Below, one piece after another: positions 1-7,013 of a DNA stretch of 33,943 bases. Position numbers and translations under genes: made by a program. The stretch lies in the NCBI GenBank assembly GCA_035548055.1, contig DASZTL010000109.1:1-33943 (forward strand), in the 5' to 3' direction. The first letter of the stretch is position 1; each line of letters opens with the position of its first letter. The DNA comes from DASZTV01 sp035548055. GTDB taxonomy: Bacteria; Actinomycetota; Actinomycetes; JAFAQI01. Below the pieces are notes generated by a model. The model searched no databases and was not told where the DNA came from. It was given only the letters and a program-made list of their open reading frames with translations.

Positions 1-256
1 TGAACCCGTACCCCCGCGCGTCTCCCTCGCGGCACACCGTCTCGTAGCCGCGAGCTCGCGCCACCTCAGTCGTGATTCCGCTGTCGAGCAGCAACTGCCC
101 TAGCCCGTTCGCCCAGACCGTCGCCAGGCCTTCAACAGTCCAGTCGTCGACCGTGGCCGGCGGCTCGTCCGCCCCCCACCGCGCCACCTCAGCCTCACGG
201 GCGGCAAGGTCCGGCCAGCCTTCATCCGTCACAACCGGTTCGGGCTCTAACGCCAT
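1..256 (-). CDS. Primase-like / DUF3854-type mobile-element protein, N-terminal 85 residues (truncated by window edge)
   Basis: An open frame starts with ATG at 256 and runs off the left edge without a stop. The visible 85 residues are acidic and Trp-rich at first, then read GLGQLLLDSGITTEVARARG followed by YETV. From memory, the pattern of a leucine-rich stretch, then SxI(S/T)xEVxxxRGYxTV and a GF, opens the DUF3854/TOPRIM primase-like proteins of actinobacterial phages and ICEs. The catalytic part is not visible, so function rests on this N-terminal pattern alone. The gene begins 11 nt after the stop of the 92-aa gene upstream and probably shares its transcript. Confidence 0.5.
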   Translation of the reverse strand, partial: MALEPEPVVTDEGWPDLAAREAEVARWGADEPPATVDDWTVEGLATVWANGLGQLLLDSGITTEVARARGYETVCREGDARGYGF

Positions 257-267
257 CCGGTGTCCGC

Positions 268-546
268 TCACGACGCCGCCTCCGCGTCGCTGGGCGCCCG
301 ATCCGCGCGCAACGCTTCGAGCTGACGTTTCGCGACATCGCGGCGATACGCCGCCCGCACCCGCTGCATCCGCTCGACAGGGTCGAGCCGCCTCCGCGGG
401 TCGACCTCCGCCACGTAGGCATCGAGAAGCGCTTCCGGCACCTCTGTTTCGCGGCGACGCTCGCTGCGCATCTCAGGGTGCGCGCGGTATGAGTTGCTGG
501 CGATGGTCGCGGCCAGACGGCGCCTGACCTGGTCGGCTGCTGCCAC
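268..546 (-). CDS. Small Arg/Ala-rich mobile-element protein of unknown function (92 aa)
   Basis: The start is GTG at 546 because AGGAGGA lies 5 nt upstream. A longer in-frame reading to 654 has no such site. The protein is strongly charged and predicted helical, with the segment VDPRRRLDPVERMQRVRAAY near the middle. Small proteins with a VDPxxxLxPxERxxRxxxAxxxxxxxLA pattern are common hypothetical genes next to primase genes on actinobacterial integrative elements and phages (recollection, not searched). There are no membrane segments or cysteine motifs. It lies between the integrase and the primase-like gene and probably forms an operon with the latter. No function is assigned. Confidence 0.7.
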   Translation of the reverse strand: MAAADQVRRRLAATIASNSYRAHPEMRSERRRETEVPEALLDAYVAEVDPRRRLDPVERMQRVRAAYRRDVAKRQLEALRADRAPSDAEAAS

Positions 547-676
547 CGACTTCCTCCTGAAGGGACGCTGATCCTCCGACCTCGAACGAGGCCGAACGGT
601 TACTGCGTCACTTCGGAGAACCTGTCCAGCAGGCCTATCGGGGCTCCATTGCACTCCCCGGTCTTGCTACGTCAAC

Positions 677-706
677 GATAACACCGACGATCGACCGATC
701 GACCAA
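677..706 (-). promoter_or_regulatory. Candidate promoter with tandem operator-like repeats for the small-protein/primase operon
   Basis: On the minus strand TTGGTC (706-701) is followed after 18 bp by GTTATC (682-677), a plausible housekeeping-type promoter pointing at the 92-aa gene that starts at 546. Two perfect tandem copies of the 8-mer GATCGACC (689-704 on the plus strand) fill the spacer and overlap the -35 box, where a repressor would block polymerase. Promoter calls by eye in GC-rich DNA are weak. Confidence 0.4.
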
Positions 707-716
707 TATTTGAGAC

Positions 717-2270
717 TCACGCAGCAGTACCGCTCGCCATCATCGCGCGGTGCTCCCGCATCGATTGCTCGATCACCGCGTCTGCGTCGTCAGGGACCGC
801 AGCGCCAGGCTCGAGGCGGTAAATCCGTCCATCGCGGAAGTGGATCTCGATCCGACTCGGGTCGAAGCGGCCGCCCTTGACCGCCGGCGGGTGAATACGG
901 ACGTGGTCGACACCGATGCGGAGCAATCTGTTGCGCTCCCGCGTGTCCGCACCAAGCCAACGCTCCACAAGCGCCTGTGCCGTGGACGGCGCGTCGGCGG
1001 ACTGGGCAAGTCCGCGTTTCACGTCGGCAAGGTTCTTCCGCGCGCCGTCGAGCGATGAAGCCAACATGGCGGATTGCTGACTCCATCGGTCCTTCGTAAT
1101 CGTCCTGTCCTGCCAGTACGCAAGGTCAAGTTCGGCTATGCGGTCCTCCATGTCGGCGACTTCCGCCGCAAACCTTTCGAGTTCCCGGCGCATCTCCTCC
1201 TGGTTGCGAAGTTCCGGCGCGATGATCGACATGAAGGACCGGTTCGTTACGAACTGATCAACACGCGGCGCGGCAATGCCTTGTCCGCACCCACCTCGGT
1301 CGCCGCCGTGGCAGATGTAACGGGTACGGAAGTTCTCGTCCCGCATCTTCAGGCGCGTGCCCCACATCGTTCCGCCGCACGTCGCACATCGCACCACACT
1401 CGTTAGGAGGTACGTCCCGTTCGCATTCGCGCGCTTCGTCATCGACTCGGACGCGGCGGTAAGGAGACGCCTGTGAAGGTGCTCGTCGACGATCGCTTCC
1501 CATTGCCCCTTCGTCTCGATGCCCTTGTGGGTCCGGATGCCTGCGATACGAGGCCCGGCAAGCATCGAGCGAAGCCTCGCGTACTGCCACGGCTTGTCGG
1601 CCGGCGTAGTGATCCCACGCTGGTTTAGGTCGCGACACATGCTGGAAAGGGACTCGCCGGCGAGCCACCGAGCCGCAATCTCGCGGATGATCTCGGCCTC
1701 CGCCTCGACAACCGTCCCCGGTTCGCAAACGACCGAGCCCCGGTCGTCGCGACAGCACGAGTGGTGGTAGCCGAAGGGCCGGGTGCCGCCGTGCGGCCAC
1801 GCGCCGGAGGCAGCCTTGACCCGGATCTTGTTCGCTACCTTCGCGCCGATCTTGCGACTGAACTCCCGCGACCCGAGCATCGCGTTCCCAAACTCGTAGG
1901 TATCAGGATTGCGAAGCGGCGCGTTCCAGTCGATATCGCCCGTCTCGTCACTGAGCCAGGCGATGACCCGCGCCTTCGAGTTGACCAACCCGTAATAGGC
2001 GTCGTGGTTACGTCCGAGACGCTCGACATCCCGAACGATGATCACGTCGGGGCGCTCAGCGAGCATCTCCTTCCAGCGAGGCCGTTTCGCGTCGTCCTGG
2101 TAGGCCCCTCTGCCATCGTCGGTGAACGTCCCGTCATCAGGCCCGGGGATCAACGTCCAACCGCGCGTCTCGACGAGCGCCTTGCCCGTTTTTTGCTGGT
2201 CTCCGATATTGACGCCTAGTTCGGCGTCAGCCTTCCTTCGACTCAGCCTGGCGTAGACCGCTGCTCGCAT
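717..2270 (-). CDS. int: Large serine recombinase (site-specific integrase), 517 aa
   Basis: This enzyme would integrate and excise the element by site-specific strand exchange. The N-terminal resolvase domain (about 1-150) starts YARLS with the nucleophile at Ser10 and contains the RDVERLGR segment (80-87). The recombinase domain follows (about 160-270). A zinc ribbon is formed by Cys295, Cys298, Cys320 and Cys328, and a coiled-coil-like charged segment spans about 356-425. Length and domain order fit the large serine integrases of actinophages and ICEs. The ATG at 2270 has no Shine-Dalgarno sequence, and an in-frame stop lies a few codons upstream, so no earlier start exists. It lies 43 nt downstream of the truncated nucS on the same strand and ends 170 nt before the next element gene. 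Confidence 0.95.
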   Translation of the reverse strand: MRAAVYARLSRRKADAELGVNIGDQQKTGKALVETRGWTLIPGPDDGTFTDDGRGAYQDDAKRPRWKEMLAERPDVIIVRDVERLGRNHDAYYGLVNSKARVIAWLSDETGDIDWNAPLRNPDTYEFGNAMLGSREFSRKIGAKVANKIRVKAASGAWPHGGTRPFGYHHSCCRDDRGSVVCEPGTVVEAEAEIIREIAARWLAGESLSSMCRDLNQRGITTPADKPWQYARLRSMLAGPRIAGIRTHKGIETKGQWEAIVDEHLHRRLLTAASESMTKRANANGTYLLTSVVRCATCGGTMWGTRLKMRDENFRTRYICHGGDRGGCGQGIAAPRVDQFVTNRSFMSIIAPELRNQEEMRRELERFAAEVADMEDRIAELDLAYWQDRTITKDRWSQQSAMLASSLDGARKNLADVKRGLAQSADAPSTAQALVERWLGADTRERNRLLRIGVDHVRIHPPAVKGGRFDPSRIEIHFRDGRIYRLEPGAAVPDDADAVIEQSMREHRAMMASGTAA

Positions 2271-2294
2271 AAGACGAACGTAATCGGCGACTGG

Positions 2295-2345
2295 TCAGAA
2301 ATACATCGTTCATTCACATCAGCGGCTTGTAGCCCCCGGCGTCGG
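2295..2345. other. Hybrid attachment site (attL/attR) at the element-chromosome junction
   Basis: Reading on the minus strand, nucS codons continue through Tyr-Lys-Pro-Leu (2331-2320). They then change to ATG TGA, where the family normally has Asn-Trp-Met. The shared bases around AAGCCGCTG-A (2328-2319) are the likely crossover segment. Element sequence follows up to the integrase start at 2270. The YKPLNWM coding segment is among the most conserved in NucS, which would make it a stable attB. The exact core dinucleotide cannot be fixed without the other end. Confidence 0.65.
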
Positions 2346-2460
2346 AGTGGACGAGCACGGACCCATCCGCCTTCACGACGAGCAGGCGGGTGGCGAGCGG
2401 AAGATGTGCCTTCAGTCGACCGGTGTAGTCCACCGAGCACCTGGCGATGACGAGCCGCAC
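2314..2460 (-). pseudogene. nucS: 5' fragment of nucS (endoMS) mismatch endonuclease, split by element insertion
   Basis: Forty-eight codons starting at GTG 2460 encode the N-terminus of NucS/EndoMS: RLVIARCSVDYTGRL, then AHLPLATRLL, KADGSVLVHSD and GGYKPL. This matches the start of mycobacterial NucS, recalled as [20 protein letters not shown] followed by KADGSVSVHAD and YKPLNWM. The family protein is about 220-230 aa, with its nuclease domain in the C-terminal half, so that whole domain is missing here. The frame ends in TGA right at the inferred attachment site. NucS is the DNA mismatch endonuclease that replaces MutS/MutL in many Actinobacteria and binds the sliding clamp. The remaining peptide could not be active. 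The 3' part should lie at the other end of the element. Confidence 0.92.
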
Positions 2461-2669
2461 GCGGACAACGTACGGGATCCGCGCCTGCCGATTCGAACCG
2501 GCGCTGTTCGAGGGCGGCCATTCCCCCGAAGTAGCACATGTTGTCCGTCTCGATTCGGACACCAAGCGCAGAAGTGGCCTGCGCGCACTACTTCATGTGC
2601 TACTTCGTGCAGAAGGCGCTTTCGCGGAAGCATTCGAGAGGTGTCGTTCTCGAGGATCGTCGATTCGCG
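2461..2669 (-). promoter_or_regulatory. nucS upstream region with 14-bp inverted repeat and other dyads
   Basis: These 209 bp carry no convincing gene. CGAAGTAGCACATG (2527-2540) is repeated inverted and without mismatch at 2594-2607, and a related copy CACTACTTCATG directly precedes the second arm. On the minus strand this gives GAAGTAG twice, 12 bp apart centre to centre. Closer to the gene, TCGAAC (2493-2498) and GTTCGA (2506-2511) form a dyad with a 7-bp spacer. The region should hold the nucS promoter, but I cannot place -35/-10 boxes with confidence. Confidence 0.5.
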
Positions 2670-3449
2670 CTAGGTGTTCTGAACGAGCAGCCCGCCGTCG
2701 ACGGGGACATTCGCGCCTGTGACGAAGGACATCGCCGGGAGGCAAAGAGACAAGGTCATCTGCGCTACCTCCTCGGGTTCGCCGTAACGGCGAAGCGGCA
2801 CCCGACGGCGGGCGAACTTGGTCTTTGCCTCCTCCGGGATGTCCTCGGTCATGCCGGTCCGGATCGGACCGGGCTGGACGCAGTTCACGGTGATGCCGAA
2901 GTCTGCGAGCTCCATTGCCAGGGCCCGGGTGAGTCCGATGACCCCGTGCTTTGCGGCAACGTACGCCGAGTTGTACTTGGTCGCACCCGACCCTTCGGTC
3001 GACGCGATGTTGACGATGCGCCCTGTCCCGCTCCGCTTGAGGTGAGGCAGAGCAGCGCGGATCGTGCGCACGTGGGCGATCAGGTCGACGTCGAGCGTGC
3101 GCTGCAAGTCGTCCAGGTACGACGGACCGTCGACGGGCCCCGGGCTGACCATTCCGGCGTTGTTCACGAGGATGTCGAGCGATCCGAACACCGCAGCGAC
3201 CTCTGTAACGACTCGATCCACCGCCGTCTGGTCGGCCACGTCGAGGACCCAGCCCTGCGCGGTGCCGCCGGCCGCGACGATCTCGTCGACCACGGTCTGC
3301 ACGCGTTCGGGCGCGAGGTCAGTCACCGCAACCTTCGCACCCTCATCCGCGAACAGCTGCGCGGTCGCCGTTCCCATGCCGCTGCCGGCGCCGGTGACGA
3401 GCACCGCCTTGCCTGCGACGGAACGGCTTCCAGTGGTCAGTCTTGGCAT
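2670..3449 (-). CDS. Short-chain dehydrogenase/reductase (SDR, FabG-like), 259 aa
   Basis: This is a classical SDR oxidoreductase of unknown substrate. It shows the cofactor motif TGAGSGMG near the N-terminus, NNAG in the middle, the catalytic Ser in NIAST, and the YxxxK pair in YVAAKHG. The C-terminus has the PGPIRTGM segment and the usual GANVPVDGG ending. An Asp (VTDLAP) at the end of the second strand suggests preference for NAD over NADP by family rule. ATG at 3449 is preferred, with an AGG about 8 nt upstream, although GTG at 3455 is in frame. It lies 31 nt behind the MFS gene and is probably co-transcribed with it. Confidence 0.85.
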   Translation of the reverse strand: MPRLTTGSRSVAGKAVLVTGAGSGMGTATAQLFADEGAKVAVTDLAPERVQTVVDEIVAAGGTAQGWVLDVADQTAVDRVVTEVAAVFGSLDILVNNAGMVSPGPVDGPSYLDDLQRTLDVDLIAHVRTIRAALPHLKRSGTGRIVNIASTEGSGATKYNSAYVAAKHGVIGLTRALAMELADFGITVNCVQPGPIRTGMTEDIPEEAKTKFARRRVPLRRYGEPEEVAQMTLSLCLPAMSFVTGANVPVDGGLLVQNT

Positions 3450-3480
3450 GAACACTGCCTATCAGGTCGAGCCCGGGCGG

Positions 3481-4674
3481 CTAATCGCGATCGAGCGGCT
3501 GTGCGAGCAGCAACAGGTCGTAGATCACCTTCATCGCCCCTCCGATCACCAGGGGCCATCCGATGTGTGACCAGTCGAAGAGCGCACCGGCGAGAGCGGG
3601 CGTTGTCGCCGAACCGAGGCTTCGCGGCACGTTGGTGAGGCTCGCTGCGGCGGCACGCTCATCGGGTTCGACGAGTCGCATGACAAGCGCCTGGCGCGCG
3701 GGCACATCCATCTGTGACAGCGACGACCGGACGAGCAAGAGGGCGATCGCCGCCGTCGCGTTGGGGACGAGACCGGCGAGGATCAGGCAGAGGTTCGCCG
3801 GTAGGTGCGTGAAGACCATCGTGCGGACCAGCCCGATGCGTGCCGCGATTCGGGCAGAGGCCAGCTGGGAGAATGCCGACAGCACACCCGTTGCGGCGAG
3901 CGTCGCACCGGTCACGGCTGGCGACAGGTCGAACCGCAGGTACAGGTACAGCACCAGCAAGGACTGAAGTGCGAAGCCGCCACCTGCAGAGTCGATGGAG
4001 AACAGCAGTGACAGCCTCATCACGATCGCGCGTGACCGGTGCAGTCCGGTCTGCATTGCCGGCCCGGGAAGGTGCTCCCCCATCCGCGAGTAGACCGCGG
4101 CAGCGCAGGCCGCAACGACGACGTAGACGAGGAACGAGATGCGCTCGGTTCGCGGCACGCTCCAGCCCATCTCTCTGGCCAGCCGGGCCGGCACCGCCGA
4201 CACCAGCGCACCGCCGGCGCCAGCGAGGGTTCCGGCCAGGTTGTAGACACCGAATCGATGCGCACGATCGCGCAGCGGCGTAAGAGTCGCGAGCGCGGCC
4301 TGCTCCGTCGGGAGAAACAGGCTGACGTCCCCGCCCGAAGGGTTGAGCGTCCCGACGAAGCCGATCAGGACGAGGGGCCAGAACCAGGTCACGGTCCCGA
4401 AGCCCACGCCGGTCGCGGCCATCAGGGCACAAGACCAGAGCAGAACCGAACGAGCCCCAAACCTCGCTAGTCGAAGGCCTGCAACCAACGTCAGCGCGGC
4501 GGATCCGAGCAACGTGGCGGTCACCAGCACGCCGACCTGCAGACCGGAGAACCCGAGCTCGACGAGGTAGCGAGCAAGTAGAACACTGGCGAAGCCGTCA
4601 GCAAACCCGCGAAGCGCACGCGCAATGATCAGCGGGCGTGTTGTCGCGAGAGCCACGAGCGGAACGCTACGCAA
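3481..4674 (-). CDS. Major facilitator superfamily (MFS) transporter, 397 aa
   Basis: This is a polytopic membrane protein with about 10-12 hydrophobic segments and the length usual for drug/metabolite MFS carriers. Small loops between the early helices carry basic residues (RLARFGARS), as in MFS motif A. A longer polar loop (about residues 170-215) separates the two halves. The substrate cannot be predicted. The start used is TTG at 4674; a GTG six codons in is an alternative, and neither has a strong ribosome-binding site. It is in tandem with the DHFR-like gene upstream (36 nt gap) and the SDR downstream (31 nt gap). Confidence 0.85.
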   Translation of the reverse strand: MRSVPLVALATTRPLIIARALRGFADGFASVLLARYLVELGFSGLQVGVLVTATLLGSAALTLVAGLRLARFGARSVLLWSCALMAATGVGFGTVTWFWPLVLIGFVGTLNPSGGDVSLFLPTEQAALATLTPLRDRAHRFGVYNLAGTLAGAGGALVSAVPARLAREMGWSVPRTERISFLVYVVVAACAAAVYSRMGEHLPGPAMQTGLHRSRAIVMRLSLLFSIDSAGGGFALQSLLVLYLYLRFDLSPAVTGATLAATGVLSAFSQLASARIAARIGLVRTMVFTHLPANLCLILAGLVPNATAAIALLLVRSSLSQMDVPARQALVMRLVEPDERAAAASLTNVPRSLGSATTPALAGALFDWSHIGWPLVIGGAMKVIYDLLLLAQPLDRD

Positions 4675-4710
4675 CCTGACGCGGCGACGCGCCCCGGTCG
4701 CAGTGGTTCG

Positions 4711-5313
4711 CTAACCGACTGTGTAGTGCACGTGGATCTCATCAGGTGAGTACGTCACGGACTGCTGAGTCAGCGCGACCAGGGGGATGCCGTCGAACAT
4801 GCTCTCGCCACGGCCGAGAAGGACCGGGGCAATGTCGAGGTAGAGGTCGTCGATCGCACCGGCGGCGAACGCTTGGCGAACCGTCGAGGCGCCACCGGCG
4901 ATGTCGACATCCATGTCTCCGGCAACCTCTCTTGCCCGCGCCAAGGCTGCATCGAATCCTTCTGTGATGAAGTGGAAGGTCGTGCCACCGGCCATCTCCA
5001 CCGGCTCCCGCTCGTGGTTGGTGAGAATGAAGACCGGCGCGTGATACGGGGGTTCGTCACCCCACCAGCCGCGCCAGTCGTCCGTCCAGGGGCCACGTGT
5101 CGGACTGAACATGTTCCGGCCCATCAGGTAGGCACCCATAGGCCGCAACAGCTCGGCGGCGGCGGCAACGTCGGCTTCGTGCGTCGGGTTTGGCGGCAGG
5201 TGCCAGCGATGCACTTCGATGCCGCCGACCCCCAGGCCGGCCTCGAGCGACTGGTCAGGTCCGGCGACGAAGCCGTCGAGGGACATCGACATGTGGCAGG
5301 TAACGCGCGTCAT
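4711..5313 (-). CDS. Dihydrofolate reductase family protein (RibD C-terminal-like), 200 aa
   Basis: The N-terminus reads MSMSLDGFVAGPD, the signature opening of the RibD_C/YyaP-type dihydrofolate reductase-like family. It is followed by LMGRNMF, the VFILTNH strand and the nucleotide-binding DIAGGAST segment. The C-terminal LYLDIAPVLLGRGESMF is also typical. Members are small NADPH-dependent reductases of mostly unknown substrate and are not the folA enzyme of folate metabolism. The full-length family size is matched. The start codon is ATG at 5313, without a clear Shine-Dalgarno sequence. It lies between the antiporter and the MFS gene on the same strand. Confidence 0.85.
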   Translation of the reverse strand: MTRVTCHMSMSLDGFVAGPDQSLEAGLGVGGIEVHRWHLPPNPTHEADVAAAAELLRPMGAYLMGRNMFSPTRGPWTDDWRGWWGDEPPYHAPVFILTNHEREPVEMAGGTTFHFITEGFDAALARAREVAGDMDVDIAGGASTVRQAFAAGAIDDLYLDIAPVLLGRGESMFDGIPLVALTQQSVTYSPDEIHVHYTVG

Positions 5314-5370
5314 AGTGGTAGTAGACGACAGCGCCCCGTCGGAATCATCGCGGGACCGAGGCTGGCACGC

Positions 5371-6966
5371 TCATCCGGCAAGGCCGAGCTCCTCGACATC
5401 CAGCTGTTGCTGCAACGCCCGAAGGACTTCGTCATCGATGTCGCGTGCGCGATAGAGACGAAGCAGCTCGGACCGCTCAACATCGAGCAGCTGCCGGCGT
5501 ACCTGCACCGTCGTCACCGCATCGGCAAGTGCGTGGCGATCCTCCGGCGTAGCACCGTCGTCGTACTCGTCCTCACCTGGACACCCGCCGAGTACGGCGT
5601 GCGCATGCCGCACCCGTTCCTCGAGGTGGTGACGCAGCTCGTCGCTGACGCTGGGCGGCATGTCCGCATCCATCCGCTCAAGCTCTTGCAGCGCCATGCG
5701 CGCCACGTGATGGTCGGCCGTCGCCACCGCCTTCTCGATCCGCTCCGCTTCGCCATCGTCGTCGAGATCAAGACGGCGGACCAGCCACGGCAGGGTCATG
5801 CCTTGGACGAGCAGCGTCGCGATGATCACACAGAACGTCACGAACAGGATCAGGTCGCGACCAGGCATGTCGGTGGGGAGTGCGAACGCGGCGGCAAGCG
5901 ACACGACTCCACGCATGCCCGCCCAACCGATCAGGAACGGGTAGCGCCATGGTGGCGCCGGATCGCGCGAGCGGAGCCGCCTCGACAACCATCGAGGCAG
6001 GTACGTCGCTGGAAAGACCCACGCGAAGCGGACGAGCACCACCGTCGCGGTGACCGCGGCGGCCGTCTCGATGGCGACGGCGGCGTCATCACCAAGGGCA
6101 TCAACGACCTGTGGCAGCTGCAGCCCGATCAGTGCGAACACGAGGCCTTCGAGGAAGAAGGTCACCATCGCCCACAGCGCCTGCCCCTGCAGTCGCGCGC
6201 CGGAGGACAGCAGAACCGGAGCCCGCCGGCCGAGGTAGAGCCCGGTGACCACCACGGCAAGCACCCCGCTTGCGTGGGCCTTCTCTGCCGGCAGGAACGC
6301 AGCGAACGGCGTCAGCAGCGAGACGGCGTTCTCCAGCAGCGGGTCGTGCAGCCGGCGCCGGAGCGCCGCCAGGACGACGCCGAGCAGCAGCCCGATCGCC
6401 GAGCCTCCGATAGCGGCTACGGCGAAGTCCCCCAGCGCTCCTCCTACCGTCGCCCCGCCGACGACTGCCGCGCTCACCGCGATTCGGTAGGACACCAGGG
6501 CCGTCGCGTCGTTGAGGAGGCTCTCGCCCTCGAGGATGACCAGCACCCGACGCGGCAGTGCCATACGTCGGGCGACCGCCGTGGCGGCGATGGCGTCCGG
6601 CGGTGCCACGATCGCGCCGAGGGCGATCGCGGCGGCGATCGGAAGGGCCGGCACGACGAGTGTGGCGATTCCGGCCACGGCGAACGTCGTGACGAGCACG
6701 AGTCCGACCGACAACAGTCCGATTGGACGCAGGTTGTCTCCGAAGTCGGCGTACGCCGTCGACAGCGCCGCCGCGTAGAGCAGCGGAGGCAGAACGAGGA
6801 CCAGCACCAGGTGTGGGTCGAGGCTGACCTCGGGGACGCCGGGCACATAGGACACGGCGAGGCCGCCCACTACGAGGAGGAAGGGCGGCGGCACACCGAA
6901 GCGGCGAGCGAGTCCCGAGACCGCCGTCACCGACGCCAGGACGAGGAGGAGCACCTCGAAGGACAT
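5371..6966 (-). CDS. Na+/H+ antiporter, CPA1 (NhaP/NHE) family, 531 aa
   Basis: This cation/proton antiporter of the cytoplasmic membrane has about 12 membrane segments in residues 1-400. It contains the APPDAIAA segment and the family hallmark GESLLNDATALV, whose Asn-Asp pair binds the cation. It also has the IGWAGMRGVVSLAAAFALP helix near residue 350-370. The roughly 125-residue cytosolic tail is charged and helical (for example LRHHLEERVRHAHAV), which in this family often regulates pH response. ATG at 6966 has AAGGA 7 nt upstream. The gene diverges from the nitronate monooxygenase with only 47 bp between the start codons. Confidence 0.9.
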   Translation of the reverse strand: MSFEVLLLVLASVTAVSGLARRFGVPPPFLLVVGGLAVSYVPGVPEVSLDPHLVLVLVLPPLLYAAALSTAYADFGDNLRPIGLLSVGLVLVTTFAVAGIATLVVPALPIAAAIALGAIVAPPDAIAATAVARRMALPRRVLVILEGESLLNDATALVSYRIAVSAAVVGGATVGGALGDFAVAAIGGSAIGLLLGVVLAALRRRLHDPLLENAVSLLTPFAAFLPAEKAHASGVLAVVVTGLYLGRRAPVLLSSGARLQGQALWAMVTFFLEGLVFALIGLQLPQVVDALGDDAAVAIETAAAVTATVVLVRFAWVFPATYLPRWLSRRLRSRDPAPPWRYPFLIGWAGMRGVVSLAAAFALPTDMPGRDLILFVTFCVIIATLLVQGMTLPWLVRRLDLDDDGEAERIEKAVATADHHVARMALQELERMDADMPPSVSDELRHHLEERVRHAHAVLGGCPGEDEYDDGATPEDRHALADAVTTVQVRRQLLDVERSELLRLYRARDIDDEVLRALQQQLDVEELGLAG

Positions 6967-7013
6967 GGCGTCATCCTTGCGCCTGCCCTCGCGGCGATTG
7001 GCAGGATGGCGTC

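Larger units (their letters stand above)
1..2320. mobile_element. Terminal part of a serine-integrase integrative element inserted in nucS (other end outside window)
   Basis: The block holds a large serine recombinase at its right end, a small Arg/Ala-rich protein and the start of a primase-like gene, all on the minus strand. It abuts a nucS reading frame that stops abruptly after its first 47 host codons. An integrase next to the junction is the usual layout of prophages and actinobacterial ICEs. The right boundary is placed at about 2317-2322, where the NucS protein sequence loses family similarity. The left boundary and the nucS 3' part lie outside the window. Whether it is phage, ICE or a defective remnant cannot be told from 2.3 kb. 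Confidence 0.8.

Noticed and set aside
2480..2505. tRNA T-loop-like GGTTCGAATC on the minus strand, which could mark a tRNA attachment site
   Set aside because: The T stem is imperfect and no acceptor, D or anticodon arms flank it. The sequence is explained by the TCGAAC/GTTCGA dyad.
2314..2565. Reading the 83-codon frame as a complete small protein
   Set aside because: Only the part from 2460 matches NucS. The upstream residues have no similarity and the C-terminus ends exactly where the element begins, so it is a gene fragment.
2538..3638. 366-codon open frame on the plus strand over the first SDR gene
   Set aside because: Antisense to a clear SDR with all catalytic motifs; composition typical of a shadow frame.
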